A stretch of DNA of 64,000 nucleotides from Lentinula raphanica (taxonomy: Eukaryota; Basidiomycota; Agaricomycetes; Agaricales; Omphalotaceae): contig JANVFP010000025.1 in NCBI GenBank assembly GCA_027919835.1, positions 730,137-794,136 on the forward strand. Reading direction: 5' to 3'. A model generated the notes under the pieces. It saw nothing but the letters and a program-made list of their open reading frames with translations. It had not been told where the DNA came from and made no database searches. A program made the translations under genes and the position numbers. This document shows, one piece after another, positions 24,236 through 35,484 of the stretch (position 1 is the stretch's first letter; every line of letters starts with the position of its first letter).

Positions 24236-24311
24236 TCACTGAAAATTACTCCGAAGGTCATATAAACCAGCTTGTCTTCCCCCCCTCAAGACAAGGTCAC
24301 CGTCCACCGTC

Positions 24312-25840
24312 ATGTCGTTCATAAGGTACTCGTCATACGCGGGCAACATCCGTTCTGTTTCTCATCTACCTTTACCTAGGTTAATATTTTGTGTTGCTGG
24401 TGTTTATTCTATGTTTTTAGTACGCCGACTTTTCCTTCGTGACTTCAGCAGTGCTGATGATTCATCGTATTTCATTATAGTGGTGGGCAATAGCTCAAGA
24501 ACGACGTACGTCTCCAAGCCCGTATATCCCTTCAATGCACGCGCGACTCACATATCTTGGAAGTATCCGTACCATTCCAATCTATAGACGGCCACTCATC
24601 CGATAAATTTCGCTCCGCCCTATTCCTGGGTACATGTCAGAGCTTCCTGAGCTCCTTATCCGCTTTGATCTATATTCTGTCTCGTAAAAAGCGTTCGGAG
24701 ACACTCATTCAAGCACTAGGATTTCATGACAAGAAGTCTGAAGAGACTACCACAACCCCTACATCGAACGGCAAAGCACCTAATCATCATAATCATACCC
24801 ACAACCATCATACCAATCATACCAATGGAGTAGCCAAAGTTGACAACCGATTCTCATCCAAGGCTCTCTTACTAGGCTACGCTCAATGCGCGACTTTCAT
24901 AACATTCGCTGCGCCATTCGGATTCGCTGCACTGTCGTACATTTCCTATCCTGCCATGGTTCTCGGGAAATCCTGCAAACTCGTCCCAGTCATGATCATG
25001 AACGTCCTCCTCTACCGTCGCAAATTTGCACCGCACAAATACCTCGTCGTGTTCATGGTCACCACCGGTATAACCATCTTCATGGGATTCGGGTCTGACA
25101 GTCAAAAACACGGTAGCAAAAAAGCGGCAGCCTCTATGGACGCCGCCTCGACGCCCTACGCTTCGTTGATCGGTGCTGCGTATCTTCTCATCAATTTGGC
25201 TTTGGACGGAGCCATAAACTCGACGCAGGACGAAATGTTTTCTCGGTACAAAGTTACTGGACAGCAGATGATGTTGTGGATCAACTTGATGTGCACATGC
25301 ATTTCGTTCACGTTGATGGCGCTTCCACTTCCATCTATCCCAGTTCTTCTGCCTTCTGGGAATGGAAGATCTGAACTTGTCGCGGCTTGGACTTTCATTC
25401 AGCAGCACCCTGGGGTGATATCACCATTGATCGAGTTCAGCGTTACCGGAGCGTTGGGTCAACTGTTTATCTTCGAGACGTTACAGCATTTTGGTTCACT
25501 CACTTTGGTGTACGTGATTTCGATTTCACTTTAGGAGTTGATGATTTCTCATCTTGGCCTTCAGAACGATCACACTGACACGTAAAATGTTTACGATGTT
25601 ACTGTCTGTGGTGGTCTACAACCACCAGCTGACACCCGGACAATGGCTTGGTGCCGCTGTGGTATTCGCAGGTATTTCTGTTGAAGCATTTGTGAAACGG
25701 AAAGGTGAGAATACATTTGGTTTTTCTGCTAACTAGGGCGGTAGGACTAATGTAATCTGATGCTGTTTTGTGGAAAAACAGACATCCATGCGAAGAGAGT
25801 GTTACAAGAGAAGGAAAAGGCCAAGATCAAGTCACTGTAA
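24312..25840 (+). CDS. HUT1: UDP-galactose/nucleotide-sugar transporter HUT1 (SLC35B1-like)
   Basis: This is a multi-pass ER membrane transporter of the drug/metabolite superfamily, linked to nucleotide or nucleotide-sugar exchange needed for ER quality control. Exon 1 is tiny (MSFIR). Splicing gives [20 protein letters not shown] followed by RLSVPF. Later motifs are [20 protein letters not shown], the [15 protein letters not shown] helix, [40 protein letters not shown] and [20 protein letters not shown]. The last two are hallmarks of the HUT1/SLC35B1 group. It ends in a short Lys-rich tail. Five introns were read, including one giving a 23-nt third exon. A His/Asn-rich loop near residue 100 ([13 protein letters not shown]) replaces the usual charged linker. 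It is convergent with the STYX-like gene, 144 bp apart. Confidence 0.93.
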
Positions 25841-25984
25841 CATGGGTTATGGTGAGATGGGTGTAAGTAGTAGGAGCGGACAGTAGATTGATACATCAGA
25901 TGTGCAGACAAGTAGAGGAAGCAATGTTGAGGCGGGGCACAGGACAAACAACCAGAAGCAAAAAGTATGAAGTATGCATTGCGA

Positions 25985-27253
25985 TTATGATTCCATTGCA
26001 TACGGGTCGGGGTCATCTACTACCGATGAGTAGGAGGACGGAGCATGGTCGTGCTCAACCAGGGGTCGTTTACGATCATCGTCTCTATCGGACATGCTGG
26101 TCATCAATTTCCTCTTGAACGATGACTCGAGCAATCCTTACCTATCACCTTCCTCTTCGTCGTCCTCTTCTCGCTTCCTCCGCGAAACATTCCTTGGCAT
26201 CGTAGGATACGATGACACAGCTCTATTTGCTCTATAGATAGCTTCGTATTCCTGTACATTGTTGAATTATTCGATCATATGTGTTCTTGACAGAAGACAT
26301 ACCTTGATTTGGGTGAGGAAACCGCCATTGGGTGAGATACAATACCGGCGATTTTGAACCATGTGTAGAGCGTCCTCCCAAGAGAGCCCGTAATGTTGCA
26401 TGACGAACATCACGACGAAAGCTGGAGATAGGCTTATACCTCCTGGGACAACATTAACTGGCCGATCCTATACCCGAATGGTATCCGATGAGACACGCAC
26501 CATTACAATGCACAAGGACACGACCGCCATTTGCGATTGCCGTGTCGATGAATCCTTTGGCTCTGCAGAATAGGAAAATGGGCTGACTTATCAGTGAGTG
26601 TTATGCGACAGACCACCGAAGAAGGACTCACGAGGGGAACAAACGAATGAGATTCTGTTCCTCATTGTCCTCTACGTCTAACACGAGATACATGAACTGA
26701 TCGGGGAACCTTGGTTTCACAGAGAACGCCTCCTTCTGATCTCGTATGCATACACTATTGAAAAGCAAAGTTCACCAAATAAGAATAAGCATCGTGTCTG
26801 AGCAGAGAGAGACCGCATACATGTGTGTGATGTTGAGACTTCGAAGAGTTTCGAGAGATTTTGATGCAACGAAAGGACCAAGAAGGAGACCAGGCAAGAT
26901 CTCTTGACATTCGCGACGCATTTCATATCTAGATGATCGTCTCAGCATAGACATTCGTAAGCCCTTGGTACAACAATATCACCCACTTCCATTCCACGTC
27001 TCCGGGGCCTTGGATAACAGTCTTCAGTTGCTCTTCAGTAAGATCGCCGTTGAACATGATGAGACTCGAGCAGACAAAGAATGGCAACCAAAGGTGCGGG
27101 ATGATGGTCTATGAAAGTTGAGAGCAAGTGCCAAGAATTAGTTTCTTGCAAATGAGTGGCGAAATCACAAAGCAGTGTGAAATAAATTGGCGTGACTAAT
27201 TTGTGTCTGGACGCGTCAGATGCCGCAGCCTTGGTCTTTTCCTCTTCCTGCAT
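25985..27253 (-). CDS. STYX-like dual-specificity pseudophosphatase
   Basis: The fold follows vertebrate STYX closely: YEMRRECQEILPGLLLGPF, LNITHIVCIRD, FMYLVLDVEDNEEQNLIRLF, GGRVLVHCNGGISLSPAF, then ALHMVQNRRYCISPNGGFL and QIKEYEAIYRA. The N-terminal lead-in IIPHLWLPFFVC is an extra strand. Phosphatases need HC-x5-R. Here the Cys is kept but the Arg is Leu (HCNGGISLS), so catalysis should be lost while substrate binding may remain. STYX itself lost the Cys instead. The loop is split by an intron (gtgcgt...cccag), and the bases either side of the join were checked. The C-terminus is a charged tail ending DPDPYAMES. The start at 27253 and the first intron, which has a weak gtcacg donor, are less certain than the rest. 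The role is presumably scaffolding of MAPK or F-box partners. Confidence 0.85.
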
Positions 27254-27474
27254 AGAATTCCAATACTTTTGTGTTCGAATGCCTTTCACGCTCTACTTGC
27301 TGGCAATCTTCAGCAGCTATAGTTCACTGATCCAAGTTGGGACCACGAGTTACATGGTCGCGAACAAAAATGCTCGTCGGTTTTCGCCGTCTCCGGTATA
27401 GTGGAAAATTTCTCAGCAAAAGAGGTCACCGGACAGGCCTATTGGATTTAGCTCAAGCTCGCTCTCTTTCTATC

Positions 27475-29297
27475 ATGTCTTCCAATACCGCCGAAACTAT
27501 GCTCGCTGCAAGATGGCATCCTCCATCGTACGATATCCGAGTAGAGAAAGTGCAGGTTCCTCAGTAAGCGCTGGCCCTATTTATCCTGCTGGTCTTTTCT
27601 TCTTAGCTGATTTTGATCGTAGAATTGAGGACCCGGATGATGCAGTTGTAAAGATAACTGTACGCACATTCGTATCTCCCTTAGAGGCCACCAATCCCTA
27701 ATATCAGACAATCCAACCTTATAGCTTGCCGGTTTATGTGGTTAGTTCTTGGTGTCAAACTCGCAAGAATTTCGTCCAACATACATACAGGAAGCGATCT
27801 CCACATATATCGAGGGCAAGAGTCTATAACGAAGATGTATGTGCCGATTGTAATCCGCTACCACGAAATCACTCATCGAGTAAACTTTCAGTCATGTAAC
27901 AGGTCATGAGTTTATCGGGTATCTAAGCTTAAGGTTTACGCTTCAATGACGGTACACTAAATCTAGTTATCACAGTGAGATCACCAAACTAGGTTCTAAC
28001 TATGGTCCCAATGCTGTTCAATCCACCACTGGAAGACCAAATCTATATGCAACATTGAACGTCGGAGACAAGGTCGTAGCACCGTTTACAGTAAACTGTG
28101 GTGAATGCCAGTGAGAAAAAAAGATCCATCTGATTTCGATATTCGACTCATACCTTGTCTGTAGTGTCTGTCGAGTGGGCTACACTGGCCGCTGCCCCTC
28201 AGGGGCTCTTTTCGGCAGCCCAAAGCTCGACGGCGGCCAAGCTCAATACGTACGCGTACCCAAAGCCGGTGGGACCCTGTACAACCTCAGCTCTCCTTCC
28301 TCTTGGTCCCACACTCTCACTGCCAAGTCCGACGTGGAAACGCTCCTCAAGAACATATCGGATAGCTCTTTACTCCTTCTATCAGATATCCTACCCACCG
28401 GAGTCTTCGCTGCCACCCAGCTTCTGGCCCATCCAAAGATGCAGCCGATGCTGACGGGAAGGGCCTGGCCTTCGAGTCTCAACCAATCAAGCGCTGCTTT
28501 GGACTCAGACACTGGTTTGCTGACACCTGAAGACCGCATCTTGACTATCGCAATAATTGGATTGGGCCCTGTTGGAGTTTGTGCATCAGTAGCGCTACTT
28601 GATGCTCTAGGTCAAAAGGGTCTTCCGTATCGCATAGTGGCCGTTGACCTGAACAAGAGCCGGCGAGAAAAGATGAAAAAGGTGTACGATGCGATTGGTA
28701 TAGATGGCAAAAGCCAGAACGGGGAGTTTGTGGTGCAAAGTATGGAGGAAGCAAGGAATACAGTGACCACCTGGACTGGGAATATCGGGTGCACAGGCGT
28801 TTTAGAGGTGGGCATGAAGTCTTATATGACCGTTCTTGATCTTTCATAACACTGATTCTGAATTACCAGGTGGTAGGGAACAACAGTGCTCTAGAAGCTG
28901 CGTATGAACTGGTACGGCCGTTCGGCGTCATCACCTCCGTAGGTGTACATGCACCGAAGACTGTTCCTTTTACCGGTCAAGCATTATACAACAAAAACAT
29001 CTCGTTTGATTTTGGACGTTGCCCTGCTCGTGCAATGTTCCCATTGGCTTTCGAATTGTTAGGTATGTGTTTCATATCGGCTCTATCTATGATTGTAGTC
29101 ACTTACTTTCCCGTTATCCTAACTCTTCGAACTGACATTTTGTACCATCGTCAGTGAAACGACAAGACATTTTTGGACAAGTTGGAACAGAGAGCAGTCT
29201 CATTGACCGCATCGTGAATATCGAGCAAGCGTCAGAGATGTACAGAGCATTTGATAAAGGCGAGGTGGGAAAGGTACTTTTCGATCCCTGGAAATAG
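27475..29297 (+). CDS. Zinc-dependent alcohol dehydrogenase (MDR family)
   Basis: This is a medium-chain NAD(P)-dependent dehydrogenase. The catalytic zinc ligands are visible in LAGLCGSDLHIYRGQE and GHEFIGEI. The structural zinc Cys cluster is CGECHVCRVGYTGRC. The Rossmann motif is IIGLGPVGVCASVAL, followed by the acid VAVDLNKSRR. DILPTGVFAA is typical of the formaldehyde-dehydrogenase-like branch, but a glutathione link cannot be told. It ends KGEVGKVLFDPWK. Eight introns were read; between GHEF and the next exon the frame holds only with the acceptor at tttcag, giving IHVTGHEF. It shares a 222-bp divergent promoter with the STYX-like gene. The substrate is unknown. Confidence 0.9.
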
Positions 29298-30290
29298 ATC
29301 TGGTAGAGGGACTAGGTGATAACTCGATTTGCCGCCGTCACGCTTCATTCCCAACCACAGTTCGTTACTGTTCCACTACAAACCATTTCAGACAATCATC
29401 ATGATGTAGAACATGTGGACGATTTCTCCTTGACTCACTGCCATGTTGTAATCCTATCTTTCCTCCCTAGTATATCTCGGCTTGAAGTGCCAAGAGGTAC
29501 GAAGTGTCAAAAGGTAAGCGTGTATCGTGTCTGCGTTGAGATGACTGACGTTTTTCACCCAGAATTGTCGGGTGGTCTTCGACGTTACGATGTATACTGA
29601 TTAATCCAACCGGTAGCCAACTGGCTGGCTTTGGATTCGTTGACTGTATCCTCGTCGTAACTTCCGAATATGAACCGATGCCACTGCTTCCTAAATCACT
29701 GTTGATTGACAAAACATGGTCGAAGCCGTCATCTATTCCAACCGCGGTAGCCTCAGCTGAGTTATTTCGCAAGGAAAATTTGGTACTTCAAGGTTCATAG
29801 AACAACCAGAAACTCAAAGGGTCAAGTGAGTACCGCCCCCTTCAGCTCAATTCGAACGTATAAGTTCCGGTTCCTCTGTTCATCAATCCTTCATCAGATT
29901 AAGGAATCAGGTGGCAAACTTTACCTCGAACCACAAGACGAAGTAATATCTTCGGAGACAACACATCACTTATGTTACAATTCATGCAATACCTCAACGT
30001 CGGTTTTTTGAAGCATCAAAGCGATCTACCATACAACTTGAAATGAGCGATGATTTCCCGGCCAGTATGACCTGATACCTCATACCCTTCAGCTTTTGTG
30101 CCCCTCGACAGTCACATACGTCTCGGAAAATAAACGGACATACTGTGCGGCTCTTTTTCAACGTTCCACGGAGAAAATTCGTTGGGTGAGTTGTTGGTCA
30201 TTGTCTTTGACATTGTCTGCCAGTATTTAAGCCATCTTCATCCAGGGAACCGTCCCTCATCGGTCTCCTACAACCGTCTTGGCTTTGGCA
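29298..30290. other. Intergenic, promoter side of the GH7 gene
   Basis: About 1 kb lies between the dehydrogenase stop and the GH7 start. Only short frames without motifs are open. The last ~150 bases are the core promoter of the cellulase gene. Confidence 0.5.
30224..30231 (+). promoter_or_regulatory. TATA-like box of the GH7 gene
   Basis: TATTTAAG lies 60 bp before the GH7 ATG. This spacing and sequence suit a TATA box of a strongly regulated fungal gene. Confidence 0.4.
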
Positions 30291-32258
30291 ATGTTCCAAT
30301 TCGCAGCTCTTGTCTCCTTCACATTCCTCGCTGTTGTCTACGGTCAACAAGCCGGTAAAATTCCATATGCTTCTCCCGTCGAAACTCTTGCGCTGATCGG
30401 GTACTCTTAAGGGACACTGACGGCCGAAACCCACCCGCCACTTACTTGGTGAGTTTTCATCCCAATATCCGAATACAAGCACTCATCGATTGCTCAATAC
30501 AATGTACAGGCAACAATGTACGGCCGGCGGTAGCTGCACAACTCAAGACTCGACGGTCGTGCTTGATGCAAACTGGCGATGGTTACACGATGTCAGCTCG
30601 GCAACTAACTGCTACACTGGCAACACCTGGGACGCAACTCTCTGTCCTGATCCCACAACTTGTGCTGCCAACTGTGCTCTTGATGGTGCAGACTACTCAG
30701 GTATGATGCTGAAAGAAAGATCACCAAAAAGGTGCTGATGCATCTTTTCTAGGCACATACGGTGTCACAACGAGTGGAGATGCTCTGACTCTCAAGTTCG
30801 TCACTCAGTCCGCTCAAAAGAACGTGGGGTCGCGTCTCTACCTCATGGCTCCCGGAAGTACCACCGAATACCAGACCTTCAAATTGGTCAATCAGGAGTT
30901 CACATTTGATGTTGACGTATCTCAACTTCCTTGTGGTCTCAACGGTGCAGTCTACTTCTCGCAAATGGACGCAGACGGTGGAATGGTAAGTCCTCAATTT
31001 GCCTGATCGACCATGAATTCTCACGCAATCTTTCTGAAAACATCAAGGCTCGTTTCTCCGGTAACAAAGCCGGAGCCAAGTTTGGAACTGGCTACTGTGA
31101 CTCTCAGTGCCCCCACGACATCAAGTTCATCGACGGAGAAGTACGTTTTCGGATCTAATTGTTCTTCCGAGACACTACTTGACAATTTGAACTCGTAAGG
31201 CTAACATCAACGACTGGACTCCAGCCAGTAACAGTCCCAACACTGGAACTGGTGCAACTGGAACCTGTTGCGCAGAGATGGATATCTGGGAAGCCAACTC
31301 TATCAGTGCTGCTGTCACTCCTCACCCTTGCACTGTCACTGAACAGACATCTTGCACTGGCTCCACTTGCTCTTCTCCCAACTCCACGGCGGGAGTTTGC
31401 GACCAGGCTGGCTGCGACTTCAACTCTTACCGTCTAGGAGACACCACTTTCTACGGTCCTGGCATGACTGTTGACACCACCAAGCCTTTCACAGTCGTCA
31501 CTCAATTCGTCTCCTCAAACAACGAATCCACCGGTACCCTTTCTGCTATCCGCCGTCTCTATGTCCAAAACGGTGTCGTCATCCAAAACTCCGAAACCAA
31601 CATCCCCGGAATCACCACCACTAACGAGATCGACGCTCAGTTCTGTCAAGAGCAAAAAACTGCCTTCGGTGACACCGACACCTTCGACCAGAAGGGTGGA
31701 CTTGCTGGAATGGGTACCGCTCTCTCCGACGGCATGGTTCTGGTTCTCAGTGTCTGGGATGACTACGCTGTGAACATGCTCTGGTTGGACAGCACCTACC
31801 CCACTGACGGTACCTCCCCTGGTGACTTCCGTGGAACCTGCCCAACGAGCTCAGGTGTTCCCGCCACTGTTGAGGTATGTCTCTTGGTGCATTCTAATCG
31901 AAGAATCTGAACGTGAACTTTAATCCAGGCCCAATCTCCCAATGCCCAAGTTACTTACTCTAACATCAAAGTTGGACCTATCGGCTCGACTTTCAGCTCT
32001 TCTGGCTCTACTGGAACTGGAACTGGAACCGGTGGTGGATCAACTACATCTTCTTCCCCTACCTCCACTGGTAGTGCTCCTGGCGCTACTCAATCTGTTT
32101 ACGGCCAATGGTAAATTTCCACGCAGTTTTCAGTCTACCTTGATCATTGACATTGTCCGTTCCCTAGTGGCGGTATCGGATACTCTGGACCAACAGCTTG
32201 CGCGTCTGGTTCCACATGCACAGAGTCTAGTGCTTACTACAGCCAATGCCTGCCTTAG
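30291..32258 (+). CDS. GH7 cellobiohydrolase with C-terminal CBM1
   Basis: This is a secreted enzyme that releases cellobiose from the reducing ends of crystalline cellulose. [18 protein letters not shown] is a signal peptide; the mature N-terminus begins [19 protein letters not shown]. The catalytic core is complete: [36 protein letters not shown], the active-site run [14 protein letters not shown] (nucleophile Glu, assisting Asp, acid-base Glu in E-x-D-x-x-E), [15 protein letters not shown], and [14 protein letters not shown] Ser/Thr/Gly linker leads to a CBM1 cellulose-binding tail, [19 protein letters not shown], with the usual Cys pattern. Seven introns were read, the last splitting the CBM1 Cys codon (TG|T). 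Many Cys pairs fit the family. Carbon-source control is likely but no binding site was proved. Confidence 0.97.
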
Positions 32259-32537
32259 AGGAAGCTCAGGTTGGAGATTTTCTTCGGTCATAAAGGGATT
32301 ACAGATATGCATTTTGTAAATTGAGATACCAATGTCATTTTTTCGTTCTCTAAAATTCGTGACTGCAACATGAACTTCAAGACGAGTTTGGAGACGATGC
32401 AAAGCACTTGGGAGTCTTTGACACTCGGAGGCTGTTGAAATTCTGTTTCGATACATAACATTTGTACATAAGGTTACTAACTCCTACTTGCTCATACAGA
32501 CTCATATCCTAGAGACTAGGAGTATGCGAATTCCCGG

Positions 32538-33038
32538 CTACAAGGTTTTGAATTGTCGACAACCGGGTGCGATTCGTTTCATAAGATTATTAGTGAAGAT
32601 TTGGCAATTGTTGGCAGTGATATCGTATATGGGAGGCATGCTCTCGATAGTGGATTGCGCTAAATCGGAGGTGGGGCATTGTCAGTACATACTAGGATAG
32701 AAGCAAGTCTAGCAGTAGATCTCACCTTCGCGCATAATTTCGTCGTCGTCGAAGTAAGTCCATCCGGCAGAATATTTATCGAACCCATCCCACCACGACT
32801 TTGTCTCCCGATCGCAGACAATGACACCAGAGTTCTTCTGCAGTTGGTAATAACTATCGCCTACCAACAAGGCCCAATGTTTCGTCACATCAGGATTCTG
32901 CGTGATCAACAACGGAGCAGCCAGGGCACGACCCCAAGACAAGGCAGCTCCTCCTAGTCCTCGAGTAATGACAAAGACCTCGCGGGCGGTTTGAGATCCC
33001 CATTGAGGTGGTCTACTGCCACTGTCAGATTGAACCAT
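32538..33038 (-). CDS. Small NlpC/P60-LRAT-like (papain-fold) protein
   Basis: Two exons join in frame: the first reads to ...DDDEIMRE, and a phase-1 intron (gtgaga...gatttag) leads to AQSTIESMPPIYDIT and ANNCQIFTNNLMKRI, ending GCRQFKTL. The spaced pair HWALLVGDSYYQL and ANNCQ matches the His and Cys order of circularly permuted papain-like proteins of the NlpC/P60-LRAT group, where the Cys is the nucleophile. The catalytic Cys lies in exon 2, so reading exon 1 alone would make the protein look dead. Length is about 140 residues. Its substrate (peptide, acyl lipid or other) cannot be told. It is convergent with the GH7 gene, 279 bp apart. Confidence 0.65.
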
Positions 33039-33734
33039 TTCGAGGTCTGTCTATAATCATGCTAGTACGGCTTTCGAAGCAATTTATGGCCGTTATCGTA
33101 CCCTGGACCCTGGAGAAACGCGTGTATACCATGCGTAGCTGCAACGCTCGTATGTCAAACATTGTTGGAGTAAGTATTCCAATCGATAGTATTAGTTGAG
33201 TCGGAGTTGAGTGCATGAAAATCGATATCGATTTTTGTACATGAGCCTGAAGAAAAAAGGACAAGTGTCAGCGCATTCGTACATTCCTTCACTCGTGGAG
33301 ATGAACACCCCACTTGCATTTCGTATATGAGATGGCTGGCGGAATGGTGGCCAAGATCGGGGCAGTAAACTAAAGGTGAATTCAGCCTTCAGGTGACGCC
33401 TGGATGGCACCATTTCTACAATCGTGCCATGATGAAGAGCAGCATGGCTGGAATCCTTGTTGAAGTAGGGTAAAAACTTCTGATTTGGTCGTATAAACTG
33501 GATTTTCGACGTCGAAGATATGTCATGAACTCGTCCGCATGGATCTCATTTGTGAGAGTTCGTGGATCCTTCCATCGAAGTTAGTGGTGGTGTGTTGAGA
33601 GTAAATGCAGTTACAGACATCGTTCTGAACGCTAGCCTGAATCTCGTACCAAAAGTTCAAGAAGAAGAAATGAACAAGTCGTCAACGAGGAAAAGCGCCG
33701 ATTCCTCATAGTGGTCATATGATCAGTGAGTAAC
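33039..33734. other. Intergenic, divergent promoter region
   Basis: This is the 0.7 kb between the LRAT-like gene (leftward) and the ZNG1-like gene (rightward). No supported coding sequence was found; it presumably contains both promoters. Confidence 0.5.
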
Positions 33735-35112
33735 ATGGACTTCGACGCCGATGATATCCCGTACGTACGCCCTTGTAACCTATCTGTTTCTCATCATAAC
33801 ACTGAAGTACTGACCGGAACGTCTTACAGTGAACTGATACCCACTGAAGAACCCGATGAAAACCAGCGATCATTCAATGACAAGGTCTGTGTGGTTAAAC
33901 GAGTGCCGTTAACCATCATCTGTGGATTTCTGGGTGCTGGAAAGTCAACGTTGTTAAGAAGGATCCTCACGGAACGACATGGATATCGAATAGCGGTCAT
34001 CATGAATGAGTTTGGAGACACAGCTGATATAGAAGGTAAATGTGTACGTCCTTCAAACATACCAGAGAATATTGCCTAACACTATTATAGCTAAATCTAT
34101 CACCGTTGATGGCGAGTCTACCACCTTAGAACTTGCTAACGGCTGCCTTTGCTGTAGCATAAAAGACGCTGGAGCAGCTGCAATCGAGAAACTTATGCAG
34201 AAACAAGGCGGTTTCGATCATATCCTTCTCGAAACAACTGGCCTCGCGGACCCAGGTCCTATTGCGGGGATGTTCTGGCACAACGAAGAATATGTCGATG
34301 CACAATCTGTGGGCCACGAATACGGTATCATGCTGGACGGTGTAGTGTGTGTTGTGGATGCGGTGTTCGGGTTGAAGCAAATGGAGGAGGATCATTCAGA
34401 TGCTGGAGGCGATGAACCTGGTGAAAGCTTACGGCAAATCGCTGGCTCGGATGTGATTATCCTGAACAAGGTCGATCTTGTTGATTCGTCTATACTTGCC
34501 GCAACTGAGACAGCTATCAAATATGTCAATCCTGCCGCACCAATCTACCGGACTACTCGAGCAGAGCTTGATATAAGTCGCATACTCGGCCTTCAAGCAT
34601 ACAGTACTGGGCGACAGCATCTATCTGGCTTCCATGATCAAACCTCACCACACGATCATGACCACGATCATGACCATAATCATGATCATGAACAAGGACA
34701 CGCATCTTCCACAGTCCCTCACTATGTCACTCGTGGTATCTCTAGCCTGCAGGTCTCCCTCCCTCCTCTTTCTGATAACCAGTTCGCTGCTTTCGATGTC
34801 TGGATACGTACCATCTTATGGGAGAACCGCCTCGCGGAAGTTATCGATGGTGTCACTAGCACATCTGATTCTACCGTGCAGGCTCAATCGAAAACTAGTA
34901 TCAACGTCTTGCGGTGTAAAGGTCTGCTGATACTTACTTCTGGCAAACGCCATGTTCTTCAAGGGGTGCGGAGCATGTATGAAATCATCCCTGTGGATGA
35001 CGACGATGAAGCCATGAAAACTGAGTTTCCTCATGTAGGGAAAGTCGTTCTCATAGGTAAAGGTCTGGGAGAGGATGTACGGCGTAGTCTGATTGCCAAT
35101 GTTATGGGCTGA
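33735..35112 (+). CDS. ZNG1: Zinc-regulated GTPase metalloprotein activator (ZNG1/CobW-COG0523)
   Basis: This is a GTPase metal chaperone that delivers zinc, best known for serving methionine aminopeptidase. The P-loop GFLGAGKSTLLRRIL, the metal motif ANGCLCCSIKD (CxCC), ETTGLADPGPI and the NKVD motif (DVIILNKVDLVDS) are all present. Removing intron 33761-33829 restores the N-terminal motif DDIPELIPTEEPDE, which parallels the PELVPI partner-docking segment. Unspliced, it would read SYSELIP. A second intron follows DTADIE. A loop of alternating His and Asp (HDHDHDHDHNHDHEQGH) probably holds metal. The C-terminal CobW domain ends GLGEDVRRSLIANVMG. The ATG is at 33735. Confidence 0.93.
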
Positions 35113-35484
35113 GACTCAGAGGATGTACTGTACATACATCGGTAACAATGTAAAAGAGCTGCACAAAGTTGTATGCAGAGAACTTCTCAACAACTTTTCG
35201 AGAGCTCAGACGTGTACTGCTGTAGAGAGTTGTATCTAGAAAAGAACTACAGTACATACGCGAATGACGGCGCGGGCACAGTAGGCGCCGGTAGTCGAAG
35301 CGCTGTGGCAGTGCAAGGCGGGAACTTAGCCACGTGAAGCTATTCAACGCGGTCACCGGTGGCGTACCCATTGCTCATACGATCTATTGTTTTGCTCTCT
35401 CGTTCTGCTCTCATCAACTTTCACATCTTCTTTCGAATAACATCTACAAGTTATTAAGCAGTCTTCGAATCGAAAAGACACGAA
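35113..35484. other. Promoter region of the RAP1-like gene
   Basis: No gene. A loose inverted repeat (TGTACTGCTGTAG ... CTACAGTACA) lies around 35.21-35.26 kb. T/C-rich sequence typical of fungal 5' leaders precedes the ATG. Confidence 0.4.

Noticed and set aside
29316..29600. 94-codon plus-strand ORF between the dehydrogenase and GH7
   Set aside because: No motif, no splice support, and it lies in what should be 3' and promoter sequence.
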